Shown: piece after piece, positions 46,860-59,199 of the stretch
How positions within the stretch are numbered: the first letter of the stretch is position 1
Layout of the letters: each line of letters begins with the position of its first letter
Source of the DNA: Siderastrea siderea
Taxonomy: Eukaryota > Cnidaria > Anthozoa > Scleractinia > Rhizangiidae
Reading direction: 5' to 3'
Assembly (NCBI GenBank): GCA_964030785.1
Contig: OZ034975.1
Coordinates: 40,001,569-40,065,568 of the forward strand
Length of the DNA: 64,000 nucleotides
Program-made: the position numbers and the translations under genes
Notes under the pieces: model-generated
What the model was told of the DNA's origin: nothing
What the model saw: only the letters and a program-made list of their open reading frames with translations
The model's database searches: none

Positions 46860-48470
46860 TAAAGGGATCAGCTGTTTATTCCTTCTCGTGTCTAGCAGCG
46901 CGTAACTTGTCTATATAAAAGCACTCTGTTAAACAAAGAGGTGCTAATTTCTCATGCAAATTCGGTTGAGTTACCGTAGTTCGCTTCATTATGCGCATAC
47001 GCATTCTCTACTTTTAATGAAATGTAAAGACAAAAACACAGACACATAAGAACTGTTTATTAGCACAAGAAAATAAAATCCAATGTATATTGAATTGTTT
47101 TCGTTTTCGACCGACAGTGCTACAAACGCTCTTCCGTAGCCACCTAATGTAAGGTATGCCAGTGATAGGTTTGATCCCTTCAAGGTCTTGCAGGCAGAGT
47201 CCACACTTTAAGATACTCATCTTGAAACTAGAGTAACAGTGCAAACGCAGATCCTTTGCACTGTCGTAAATATTCTTTTGCATGATGTCCAATAGTGAAA
47301 TGAGGCGCTCAACAGAAAGCGCGCTTCTATTTGAAAACATAATGGACTTTTAACTGACCAATCGGTGTTGACTACGAGCGGGCAAGTTTGGGCAAGCATA
47401 TTGTTATCGAAATTATGAATATATGAAATTCATATATTTGAACGGCGGAATGAAGAAATAAATGTAAAGAATAACTGCAAGGATCTTCTTTTCATTTATT
47501 TCATATTGTTATCATTGTGCAAGAAAGACACTTATTAGTATTCTTTTGTGAAAAATGTCGAGTTTTCTATAATGAGATGATTACGACTCGACTTACCTCG
47601 ACCTAACTTGACACTTACCTTCGACTAAACTCTACTTACCTCGACAGTAACAAGGCGAAGTCCATACCTATATAACTACTAAAATGAATCAAACAGTTAT
47701 ACCATGTTTACATGATACGAATTGGGTTTTCCATACCAGAATAAGAATTTTAGATCCAGTACCCCTACTGGGGTGAACTCACTCAGGTATGACTCAAAGT
47801 GTTATATGAGATTTTCCCTCCAGAGAAGCAAGAGGGAACTGGGATGAACCTGTATCAGAATGAAAACCATACATTATACAATGTACTGGTGTCATGTAAA
47901 CACCCCCTCAGAATAAAGTTGAGCAGCGCTCAAGAATGTTTAACAACATCCTCAGAGACCCAGGGGCAGTAAAACCCTGATTTCATTAAAGCAGTGCAAA
48001 CTCAGACTGGTACAATTTTGTTTACATGAGACCGGTCTGAAAGTCACGATGGCATAAGTGTTTACATATGGCCAACCATTCCTTAAAAATACAGTTTACC
48101 TTTTATCCACTAGCTTGGAATGCTTCAATGCCACAAACTGAATGCGCATGCTCAAAACAAATATCTTAAACCAGTTTGAACTCATGTTTATGTGGTTCCA
48201 AAGTGTGATTTAGCCCGTTGGGCATAAGTCATTTTAGCGGAGCCCGCGCGCTAGCACGCCAGCGGAGCACCATTGCTAAGCAAATTTGGTAATCTATCGA
48301 TCCGAGAAATTTTGGCTGCGACGTCAGCGTACGTCCGTCCGCCCGTACAGACTCTGGGGAAGGGGAAGAGGAGTCGCAAGAGAACCCGACGGGGGGTGGA
48401 GAATGGTTTTTTTTTCTTGGCGGGAAATCGAACGGTGCTTTTGGGCAGCCGGCGTTTTTCTTGGCGGGAA
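46860..48470. other. Intergenic DNA, no gene recognised
   Basis: A 108-codon minus-strand frame (47,340-47,014) has no recognisable domain. Near 47,580-47,645 short CGAC/TTACCT words recur. Two copies of CTTGGCGGGAAAT (48,418 and 48,460) lie just before the CACTA-like element. Confidence 0.4.
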
Positions 48471-48478
48471 ATTGCACG

Positions 48479-49320
48479 CACTGGAAAAGTTGAAAATTTA
48501 CATGCACATGTAAATCGTAATTTACAACATGCAAATCCTAATTTACATGTTTTGTAAATTTACATTTACATGTTGGCATTTTGTAAATTGAATTTGCATG
48601 CTTTTTTACATGTTAAGGAGAAGCTGTAAATTTGTTGTAAAAATGGATTTACGTGGTCCCCTTTAACCCTTATAACTTAAAGAACCATGTAAATAACATG
48701 TAAATTTTGGGGAACAAATTTACAGTATCTTCTTTGTAAATATCCTGTAAATTTTTTAAACAAAACATGTAAAGAACATGTAAATGAGAAATATGGGGCT
48801 GTTCTATACCCTGTAAATAACATGTAAATTTGGTGGCCCAAATCCTGTAAAAATCATGTAAATGGAAAAAGGGAGACTGGCCAGACAATGCAAATAGCGT
48901 GTAAATTGGAAAAGGGATACATTCAAGAATATGTATCTAACATTTGAAGTAAAAAAAAAAGGTAAATCAAATTTAGCGTCGTAGTGTGAGGACCACACAT
49001 CATGTGTAAACACTTGACGTCCAGGTTGAATTGGAATTTGGAAGTGTTGGTTTTTGTGGAGGGAAAAAATTTGGAGAACTCTAAAAAAACCCCTCGGAGC
49101 AAGGACAGAACCAACAACAAACTCAACCCACGTGCCAACCACTGGAACCGAACCCGGGTCACAGAGGTGGGAGGCAAGTGCTCCCACTGCTACACCGACC
49201 TTGCTCCCCACAAATGTAAAAAAGGGAGATTGTAGAAAGAAAGTAAAACAGAGAGATTGCCTAAACCTTGTAAACGACATGAAAACAAAAAAGGGAGACT
49301 GCAAAAACCTTCTACATAAA
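48479..49320. repeat. Left subterminal array of the CACTA-like element
   Basis: Repeated CATGTAAAT / CCTGTAAAT words extend to about 48,912, and degenerate copies (AAAAAGGGAGA then TGCAAA) resume at 49,225-49,320 after a SINE-like insertion. They are the reverse complement of the right-hand array. Confidence 0.75.
49060..49215 (-). repeat. tRNA-derived SINE fragment
   Basis: On the minus strand a tRNA-like head with A-box (TGTAGCAGTGGGAGC) and B-box (GGGTTCGGTTCC) is followed by GTGGGTTGAGTTTGTTG and CTTGCTCCGAG, a body type seen in many invertebrate SINEs. It interrupts the left subterminal array. Confidence 0.55.
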
Positions 49321-51320
49321 AGCCAGATAGGAGTGGGCGGCCTCAAAGGTAATGATTTTTGTGTCGTTTTGGTCTGAATTAGGGTAAAGTTTTCGAGTTA
49401 TGGTCCGGAATTGGGTATGGTCTTTAGACGAAGCTACTTTTTACTATTTTCATCCCTTGAGAATGGTCTTTTGATTAATATAGAGGATTTGAAGCCCTTC
49501 TCAAACGTCTTACGTAAATTGAAGCAGTTCCTAGGTAGTTGCGATCCTTTTTGGGACAGTTTTGATAAGGGGCGTTAGATTTTGGGTCAGGCCTGAAACA
49601 GGGTAAAAAAAATCACATATTGTGCTCCGAAATAGTGTAATTGTTTCAAGACATTTGCCGCACATCGTCCACCGAGATTTTAGGGGTTCCTCCCCACCCC
49701 CCTCCCTCCACCCAAAGCTAAGTTTTTAACACCCACTTCAAGATGGGGGACATCTGCGTTTTTCATTATCTTGAACAACCTATTCACATGTTTAAAATTA
49801 AGCACTGTTTTACTGTTTGGCTTCAGCAACAAGTCGCAGTTTGTGTGTAGACGAATATTTGGTTAATTATTAAAAACTAACCTTTCGGTAGTGCCAGTTG
49901 AGAGAAGCAACAGAGAATTGATTTAAATCCAACTAATCTGTGAATTTTGAAGACAGATTGTTTTTCTTTAAAAACGTTTTTCGGCCGCCAGTTTGAAGTG
50001 GGCGTAACAAAAACATTGCCCGGTACCGGTACTGCTTAGAAGAGGATTGTGGATAAGCAAAAACAAAAGAAATTGAGCGTGATGCAAAAACGCTGCAAAA
50101 CTAGCCCTTCTCGCGAACAGGAGTCTACATTATTCGTTTTTTGTTTTTGTTTTAACACACAGACGAGAATCTCTTTAAGTACGGTTTTTTCCTTTTGAAT
50201 TTCCACTAAAACCTGTTTGTCAGAGGTATTTCATGCGAACGTAGGTGCTACACCCTTTGAATTTCGTTCTACTGGCCTCTGCTGGTACATTGCGATGCGA
50301 ACTAACCTCACCAAGTTAAATAATCGACCGTTTCCTCAGCGAATTTAGTTAGCATTTTCATGGAAAATCTCTAAATTACGTGAAAACAACACAGAACTGC
50401 AAAAACGCTGTTTTTTCAGGGCATGTTATTTTTAGCGTTCGTGTACACTAAGTAGTAAACGTCCGCTGACCACAATTCGTGCTCATTCGGGAAGGCAGCA
50501 CAATCTTTTTAACGGTCGAGCGAGCTAGTATAGGACAAACCAACGTGCAAACGGCTTTCAATCTGATGGAAATTCAATGCAAATAATATGGAAGAACCAC
50601 TTTTCCTTCGTCTATGGCTCGTACATCATTTCAGGTATGTTTTTTTTACTCTTGGTTGGTAAATGTTTGTATTCAGTTATATTTCTCACGCGGTCCGCTC
50701 AATCCACGAGGACTTAGTATTATTTAAATAGAGGGTCATTGAATTGAATTAATTGTCTTGATTCGATGCTTTTGTCTTGCATTTAACTTAAATAATGTTC
50801 TTTAATAGTTGTGTATCACATAAGTTATCGTAAGAACCTTTTCAGATTTAAACTTTCAATTCATGGACAGAACTTTGCCCCCATGTCCTCTGAATTCCAT
50901 AATCATTAGTCCCCATTCCTGCAGAATTGCCGTTTTCTCTCCAAGTTCCCTTTGGCTTTGGGCAACATTAGCTACTTAGGTAACTTTGCTTTTAAATTAA
51001 GGGCTGTCAATTAGCTATTAGTCACATGTTCATATGCATATAAAGAAACCCAATTGCTTTTTGAGTAAATAATTATTAATAGCAACAAAAGATAAGTTCA
51101 TCCATAACACTGATCTATACTCCGCCGTAACACATGTTAGGCATTATGGCTCTTAATACAGTAAAACTATGAAAACCCTGATACAAGAAATTTGTGGTTT
51201 GCATTGATTTCACACCTGATTGGTCGGTCATGGCACAGTGAACATTTCAAGATAATTCTTACTGTTCATGGTTTTATTAGTCACATGTTAATCATAGCCC
51301 TGAGGAATAACACGGTATGC
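49320..51320. other. CACTA-like interior, no gene recognised
   Basis: No transposase domain is visible on either strand. Confidence 0.4.
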
Positions 51321-51326
51321 TTCGGT

Positions 51327-51716
51327 GTGTTTATGCCAGGATCTCCGCAAACTGAGCCAGCATGGCTAAGCAGGCCAGTTTGGCTCATTGGCCTCTTAAG
51401 GTCCAGTAATACGGGCAACATTTTTGTGCAACCTTCCTCGCAACAATGTTGTGTTGCAAGTTGAGATTGTTTGTTGCAGGTATTACCACCTCTGCACATA
51501 ACAAATTTTCATGTTGCAAAAAGTAGAAGCAACAAATTTGTTGTGCAAAAAGGTGTTAATATGTGTAAGAAACAATCTCAACTTGCAACGCAACATTGTT
51601 GCACAAGAAGTTTTACAAAAATGTTGCTCGTATTACTGGGCCTTAAGAGGCCAATGAGCCAAACTGGCCTGGTTAGCCATGCTGGCTCAGTTTGCAGAGA
51701 TCCTGGCATAAACACA
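51327..51716. mobile_element. Palindromic MITE nested in the CACTA-like element
   Basis: The whole 390 bp folds into a hairpin. The inner part is bounded by CCAGTAATACGGGCAACA (51,403) and its complement TGTTGCTCGTATTACTGG (to 51,639). The outer 76 bp on each side are also inverted (GCCAGGATCT.CGCAAACTGAG, GGCCTCTTAAGG). The interior is rich in TTGCAAC words. Confidence 0.7.
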
Positions 51717-51719
51717 CGT

Positions 51720-53400
51720 CACACACTTTGCAGTTACATAAGAAAATCTTAGTCCAGTTAGCTGGGATCCTGGTAAGGCAATGCTGGGATCCCAGGTAGC
51801 CAGGTAGAAAATTTTTAGTGTAAGGGTGTATGCTCAGCAAACTGGGCATACATGTACACTTCCTTGTGATTCACTTTTGCTTCAGAACATAACAGCTGAC
51901 CAGTAAGTCGATAATTTTCTTCTCTTTCTATATATACACATAAAAGTTCATTACACCTTAAGGCTGAACCCAGATAAATTTGTATAAGAAGAGTACGGAT
52001 TGGGTGCATCCTCACCCTTGGGGGGGGGGGGGTACTCAATAAAGTTTCATACGGAGAGGCTCTGTCTGGAGGTTCAAACCCTTCCCTTTTAATATACTAA
52101 TTTTTACCAAAATGGTACCGAGAGCAAAATCTGCACCCTTTTGCTATAAACCAAAACCATAGAATTTTCTTTAATTGCCTAATTTTCCCTGGGCTTTCAG
52201 TCGTTCTGGTTCAGCTACTCAAAGGTTGCAAGCTTTTGTGTGTTTCGTGTTGTCATTTCTACAGAAATTTGGCACGCTTTCCCAAACTTTTCTTTAAGCC
52301 ACCATCTTGTCCACTTTTCAGTTGATTTTGTAACCTTTTCTTATACTAAAATGACAATTTTTTCCTACCCTTTAGTAAACTGTGAGCTTAAAAAAAGTCA
52401 CCACCTTTGGCCAGAGCCTCCCCGTAAAACCATAAATAGGCAGTACCCCGCTTCCCCCCAGGATCCTCACTTGAAAATGTGTGGTAACCTAATATAATAT
52501 TCTAGATTGACTGACTGGTATGATATTTTTTTTGGGATTTGTAGGTGTGATTCCATTTGAGACAAAAAGTATTAATACTTAGGGGCAAAAGGAACAATTT
52601 CAGGGTGAGTAAAGATAACAAAAAGATGGAAAATAAGGATGACAGTTTGACTCCCAAATGCGGATGAATCAGACACCATTGCTTGCATAATCTTGTGGTT
52701 TGGGAGGGAGAATTCCCCTTTTGTGGGCATGTCACAAATTATTTAATAGTATTTTACATGTAATGTAGTGCACTGATAGAGAAAAAGAGATGATGAAGAT
52801 GACAAATTATATGTGTGTGTCCCCCATACATGCCCCATACCATAGGCTTTCCAGCTTAAGTTACTTTAATTTGGACCAACCACAGCCAGCAGGTACATAT
52901 TACATTACATGTAATTGCAAAGTGAAGTTAAAAAGTTTGTTGGGCTACACTAGACCTGTACTTGAATCTCAGCTGCTTAGATATGAGCACTTTCTTAGCT
53001 GTTGAAATCATTCTTGTGTTTCTTAAATCTCCTTATGTTAATATTAATGATCCAAAACAATTGCATTTGTGTATTTATTACAAATGTAATATACTGGTTA
53101 TGGCAGTAGGCCAAAAAGAAAAGCTTAACAAATAAACAACATCTCACTTCTAGCTGTCTTTATTCAGTCGAGGTTTGACAGTTATTCTTGTTATTCTTGA
53201 CAAAACAGGAACAACTGAATAGTGAATTTGCAGTACAATAGTGGCACCAGTTAACATCTTTCTGGTTAAGGCTTCCAATTCTTCTCAAGGACGGTGTCTT
53301 GTTTTGTTACTGCGTATACCTTCTGCGCATCTCAGGATATTCAGGGTAATAAATCCATGACTACCGTCTCGAATATAACAAATCTAATCGCTGTCCATAT
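51720..53400. other. CACTA-like interior, no gene recognised
   Basis: AT-rich DNA with a G-run at 52,020-52,032. No domain was recognised. Confidence 0.4.
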
Positions 53401-53401
53401 A

Positions 53402-54840
53402 GGTAGGTGAAGTCAGTGTAGTGAGCATAGTTGGTGTAGTTGGTGTAGTCAGTGTAGTCACTGTAGTTCGTGTAGTCGGTGTAGTCAGTATAGTTGGTGT
53501 TAAAGGTGTAGTCATTGTAGTCTATGTAGTTAATTTAGTCAGTGTAGTTGGGGTGGTCAGTGTTGTCGTGACTACACTGACTACACCCACTACACCAGCT
53601 GACTACACCGACTACTCTGACTACGCTGACTAGTACACCGACTACACTGACTACACCGGCTACGCTGACTACACCGACTACACTGACTACGCTGACTACA
53701 CCGACTACACTGACTACGCTGACTACACCAACTACGCTGACTACACCGACTACACTGACTACGCTGACTACGCCGACTACACCGACTACACTGACTACGC
53801 TGACTACACCGACTACGCTGACTACACCGGCTACACTGACTACACCGACTACACTGACTACGCTGACTACGCTGACTAGTACACCGACTACACTGACTAC
53901 ACCGACTACACTGACTACACCGAATACACGGACTACGCTGACTACACCGACTACACTGGCCACACCGACTACACTGACTACATCAACTACACTGACTACA
54001 CCCACTACACCAACTGACTACTCTGACCACACTGACTAGTACACCAACTACACCGACTACACTGGCTACGCTGACTACACCGACGACACTGACTACGCTG
54101 ACTACACCGACTACACTGACTACGCGGACTAGTACACCGACTACACTGACTACACCGACTACACGGACTACGCTGACTACACCGACTACACTGGCCACAC
54201 CGACTACACTGACTACATCAACTACACTGACTACACCCACTACACCAACTGACTACTCTGACCACACTGACTAGTACACCAACTACACCGACTACACTGG
54301 CTACGCTGACTACACCGACGACACTGACTACGCTGACTACACCGACTACACTGACTACGCGGACTAGTACACCGACTACACTGACTACACCGACTACACG
54401 GACTACGCTGACTACACCGACTACACTGGCCACACCGACTACACTGACTACATCCACTACACTGACTACACCCACTACACCAACTGACTACACCGACTAC
54501 TCTGACCACGCTGACTAGTACACCAGCTACACCGACTACACTGGCTACGCTGACTACACCGACGACACTGACTACGCTGACTACACTGACTACACCGACT
54601 ACGCTGACTACACCGACTACACCGACTACACCTACTACACCGACTACACCGACTACGCTGACTACACTGACTACACCGACTACACCGACTACACCGACTA
54701 CACGGACTACGCTGACTACACCGACTACACCGGCCACACCGACTACACTGGCCACACCGACTACACTGACTACATCGACTACACTGACTACACACGACTA
54801 CACACGACTACACTGACTACACCAACTACACTGACTATAC
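53402..54840. repeat. ACTAC minisatellite with strand switch and 235-bp higher-order unit
   Basis: 9-bp units of the type GACTACACC fill 1.4 kb. From 53,402 to about 53,572 they run in the GTAGT orientation and from about 53,573 onward as ACTAC, so the array contains an inverted junction. In the right part a larger unit of 235 bp is repeated (for example CCCACTACACCAACTGACTA at about 54,001 and 54,236). Long Val/Ser- or Arg/Cys-rich frames here are artefacts. Confidence 0.9.
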
Positions 54841-54867
54841 ATGACTACACTTACCCCTTGTAAAATG

Positions 54868-55125
54868 GCTACCGGGATCCCGGCGGGATCCCGCCAAGAA
54901 TGCCGCTTCCTACCGGGATCTTGCCGGGAAATGAAAAATCTTGCCGGGAAACGGAATTTCCCCGCCGGGATTCTAACGGGATCTTGGCAAGAAAAAATCT
55001 TGGCCGGGATCTTGGCAAGAATCCCGGCGAGAGTTTCGGTTCCCGGCGTGATCTTGCCAAGACCTCGGTGATCCCGCCAAGACAACCGTAATGTCGGCAA
55101 GACAACTACGATCTTGGCAAGATGC
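54868..55125. repeat. GC-rich left arm
   Basis: Degenerate copies of GGGATCTTGGCAAGA / CCCGGCGGGATCCCGCC words, themselves partly palindromic. Confidence 0.7.
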
Positions 55126-55129
55126 GCAG

Positions 55130-58100
55130 ATTCATAACTGGCTGTGATGAGACTTCAGAAAAAATATTACAAGTTGTGGTATGTAGAGTCCGAGCAAGCA
55201 TTAGCGAGGTCTATTGCAATTGATATTTTTATCAGAGTTCTCGTTATGTTGATGAATAAAAAAATAGGGCGATCATCGTGCGGGAGTTCGCGCTGGCACG
55301 TTGTGCGAGATTGTTAAGACGATGGTCAATAATCCCGAACTATATTAATCTTGAAAAGTTTATAATCTTCAAACGTGTTTAAAGTGACAATTAACGCAGT
55401 GCTGTATCCGTAAGGAGAATCATTCCTGGATCTCGATATAACTGAAACTAACAATCGACGAAGAGCAACGTTATTTACCGGCGGTTGTCCGGTTTTGTAG
55501 CTTTGCCGCTACGCGCGACATCTACCAAAATAGCAATGATCAGAAACGCTGCTGGCGCTGATCGGCTCTGTTTTACAAGTCATTTCATTTTATCAGACCA
55601 CTGATGTCTATTTGTTGTCACTTAAGCTTACCTTTTATGCAGAGGACTTCGTTTTCGCATCCCCGTATTTTAAATGACTACTTCTGTCTAGGTGATGTCA
55701 TGTCATCTCTTTGTTGAACTTTCTTTATAAGCCACCACGGAAGAGTTAAGCAAGGGTTTTTAAATACTGTTTCCTGTGACTAATATGTTGTCGTTCTGAA
55801 TTTAACTTTTTTCGCTGCTTGCCGGCCATGTACCTAATACCGTAGTCGCGCCAAAAAATCCCGCCTTGACTCCCGCCATTGCGTTAATGGAGCAATCTGA
55901 TTGGTTGATTCAATCACGCCATCGGCGAGCAGTGCTCGCGTAACCCAAAAAGTGCGAGAACTTTTCCACAAAATAAGTTGAAAATGGCTTCTTTTTGTTG
56001 TGTGTACAGGGGAAAATTGAAACGTTTAACTTATTATTTTTACCGAAAACAACGTGGTTCTGTCAAGTTTGAAGCAAGAGAACGTTTTGAAAGAAATTCA
56101 AGAAACTGTTGTCAACGAGAGAACGGCCGGCATGCTAAACCCAGCGAAACAAGCCACACTAAAGTGTACTGAGAATGAACTTAAACAAAGGATGAGAAGA
56201 TATTGTGGACAAAGCTACATTTGAGGAATAAACACTCGAGTTAAATGCTTTCAAAAATTTCCAAAGGACGTCTATAGTCTCCACAGCTTACTAATTTGCC
56301 GCGATGGAAGCCGCTAACTGGGTTTCTTTCCTTCGACGAGTCTGGTCGCTCCGAGCATTCAACATGTGAGAAAAAGGTCAGTGAGTTTCACTTTTATATT
56401 TCACTCAAAAGCCTCAGCGTGTACTGCTGTTCGTTGCTCCTTTTTTTTCTCTGAAAGAACCCTTTTATATGTCGTCGACTGTTAACCTTTAATTTATTTT
56501 AATTGGTGATGTTGATTTCAGTCGAGTAAACTGATCGTTGGCGGGTCTTTCACAGAGAGGCTCCTTTGTGAGAAAAAATCCACACTGACAAAAAGCTTGA
56601 CTTACCTATAAAAATGTGTGAGGATGGTATAAATAAACTTACTTTCCGATAACTAATTTGCTCTTACACATTAGTTAAGCATTCATTTTGTGAGTTCAAA
56701 AAGTAAGCTTAATTTTCGCCGTCTTCTCCAGATTTGCGTAAACTTGACACAATTTAGCCCGATAGCGAACAGAACAGCCAGGTGACAAGTCTGACAAATT
56801 TCAGAATTTGTGGCAAGTTGCAGAATCTTATACTGAAAATGGTTCCTTGTTAAACAGTTTTAGATGCAAAACAACAACAACAATATATAAATAATTTGCG
56901 ATTGACAATTTCACGAGCTTTGCACTCCATGACAAAATAATCGTGACTTGCGTGACCACAGTTTGCCGAGCAGCCAATTTCTGCAAGACTTGAAGACGCC
57001 ACAAAACAAACACTTTATTTTTACATTGTCATTTTCCTTGTTCAGTTTCTTTACTCGAACCTTTAAGGAAAATAAAAAAGGTTCGAGTTATTTGAAGGTT
57101 TGAGTTACCGAGGGCAAAATTCTGAAGGAAATGTTGTGAAGAGAAAAAAGCGTTCACCTCGAGTTATAAAGTTGGCGGGAGGTTCGATTAACTGAGGCTT
57201 CAAGTTACCGGGAAGTATAGTTTGTTTGTAATCCCTTGAATTCTATTTTTCTTTGTTCGGTGTTGTCGGTTTCACCTTTTTATTCTCCATAACGTCTTCT
57301 CCCTTTGTATTCTTTCCCAAGGCGAATAGTTGAGGAAGAACGACGCAAGATAAATTCCATAACAAATTGAGACAGTCTAATTAGATGCACATAGTTTTCA
57401 TTTAAAAGGTCCTCGCACATTCTGTTTTCAGTTGAACTATCCAAAATAAAGCACAAAGACAGAGGAAAATAATGGGATTGTTTACTAGATACAATTTATT
57501 GGATTCTTAGGGTTATACAAAAACAGATGGTCATCCCTGTTCATACCTACATGATCACATTTCATGTTTACATTTTTAAACAAGTTGAAGCGCAATGCAA
57601 GCGGCTGAGCTGTTTTCCACAAATTCCCCACATTTGCTAGTATTTGGCGATTTAATTTGTGTTTGCATAAGCTTCGCCCAATTACAAACCCTGCACGTAT
57701 GTTCAGGCAGAACGCGTTAACAAAATTTAATACATTTACGTTTATTAAAGAAAGAGTAATCTTGAAATAACGACGTAGATTAACCGAGAATCTGAACCGT
57801 TGTGCATGTATAAATCTAAGCCTTTCCACCTGTCTCCTCCAATGAAATTCTCAATACTTTGGAGTACTAAACAATATTTGTTCCTTTGATGACAATTGTA
57901 AAACGTACTTCGCAAAACTGCGTTGCCAGATACTTCAGATTTCACACGTTTCTTTCGCTCAGCATTTAAATTTCCACTGACAAGTCTCGTCCAGCACACT
58001 GTTCTTTTCTTAGATGATCATGAACAAACCCGAGTTTCTGCACGGCCACTATTCCATGCTTTGTCTTGACTACAAATAAATCGATCTCTCTGAACCGCGA

Positions 58101-58500
58101 GCACATATCGTTTACATGTAAGCGTATAAAATGCAAGTGCGAACAAACACAAAACAAAACACCATCAAACTCTTCCTGTTCGTTGCTTTATTCTCCTGCA
58201 GCTGCTACGGATTTCACAGCAAATAAAGAAGACACTTGCCTCCTTCCACCAGCAACGCTCCTGGCACCACGAGGCTTTCATGGGGAACGTGGAAATTAAT
58301 CAACAACGTTAAATTCGGCGCGCTGAAGTAACAGCACATGCACGTGAACTATTCTTTTGTCTTCTCGTTATTGTCACATGGAAATAGTACCACATTACGG
58401 ATAATTCAATAAAGAAACACGTGCAACGCTGATAACAATCATGTTAACAATACTTGGGACTGCAATATAGGACATAGTTTTGTCAGCGCATGGTAGTTTG
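55130..58500. other. Interior of the GC-rich-armed element, no gene recognised
   Basis: Short frames at 55,978-56,172 and 57,485-57,829 show no domain. TTCGAGTTA/GGTTCGA words recur at about 57,050-57,215. Confidence 0.4.
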
Positions 58501-58522
58501 ATTAATGTTAATTACGTTCTCA

Positions 58523-59155
58523 TCGCGAATCCTGGCAAGATTCCACACAGGACCCCCGGAGATTTTGGCTGACGGGAATTTCGCTTTCCGACCGGATCTC
58601 AGCGAGATTTTGACCGCAAGGGGTTTTGTTTCCCGCCGCAAATCCCGGCAACACTCCCACCGAGAGATCTGGTTACCCGCCAAGAATCCCGGCAAGACTC
58701 CCGCCGGGATCCTGCCGAGATTTTGGCCGCCGGGAATCCCGTCTCCCGCCAAGAATCCCGGTAAGATTCCCGCCGGGATCCCGCCGGGATCCCGCCGAGA
58801 TTTTGGCCGCCGGGAATCCCGTCTCCCGACAAGAATCCCGGTAAGATTCCCGCCGGGATCCCGCCGAGATTTTGGCCGCCGGGAATCCCGCCTCCTGCCA
58901 AGAATCCCGGTAAGATTCCCGCCGGGATCCCGCCGAGATTTTGGCCGCCGGGAATCCCACCTCCCGCCAAGAATCCCGGCAAGATTCCCGCCGGGATCCT
59001 GCCGAGATTTTGGCCGCCGGAAATCCCGCCTCCCGCCAAGAATCCCGGTAAGAATCCCGGCGGGAACCGGGAATCCCGGCGGCCAAAATCTCGGCGGGAT
59101 CCCGGCGGGAATCTTGCCGGGATCTTGGCAAGATCCCGCCAAGATCCCGGTACCA
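58523..59155. repeat. GC-rich right arm with 69-bp minisatellite
   Basis: The block TTTTGGCCGCCGGGAATCCC recurs at 58,721, 58,801, 58,870, 58,939 and 59,008, giving a 69-bp period after one 80-bp unit. After about 59,060 the sequence reverses (CGGCGGCCAAAATCTCGGCG), so the outer end folds back on the array. Long frames rich in Gly, Arg and Pro are by-products. Confidence 0.85.
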
Positions 59156-59199
59156 TTTTTACAAGGGACTACAGTGACTACAACTTCAACAAACTACAC

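Larger units (their letters stand above)
54856..59166. mobile_element. 4.3-kb element with GC-rich inverted arms, inserted in the ACTAC array
   Basis: The left end reads CCTTGTAAAATGGCTACCGG and the complement of the right end CCTTGTAAAAATGGTACCGG. Both continue into arrays of CCGGGATC.TGGCGGGATC-type words. ACTAC-repeat DNA lies on both sides (to 54,850, and again from 59,167), so the element split the array. The interior, 55,130-58,500, has no recognised gene. Confidence 0.6.

Noticed and set aside
47014..47340. 108-codon minus-strand frame
   Set aside because: Somewhat protein-like, but no domain, splice context or polyadenylation signal could be tied to it.
53535..54795. Long Val/Ser/Gly and Cys/Ser/Arg frames
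   Set aside because: Produced by the 9-bp ACTAC minisatellite, which lacks stops in several frames.
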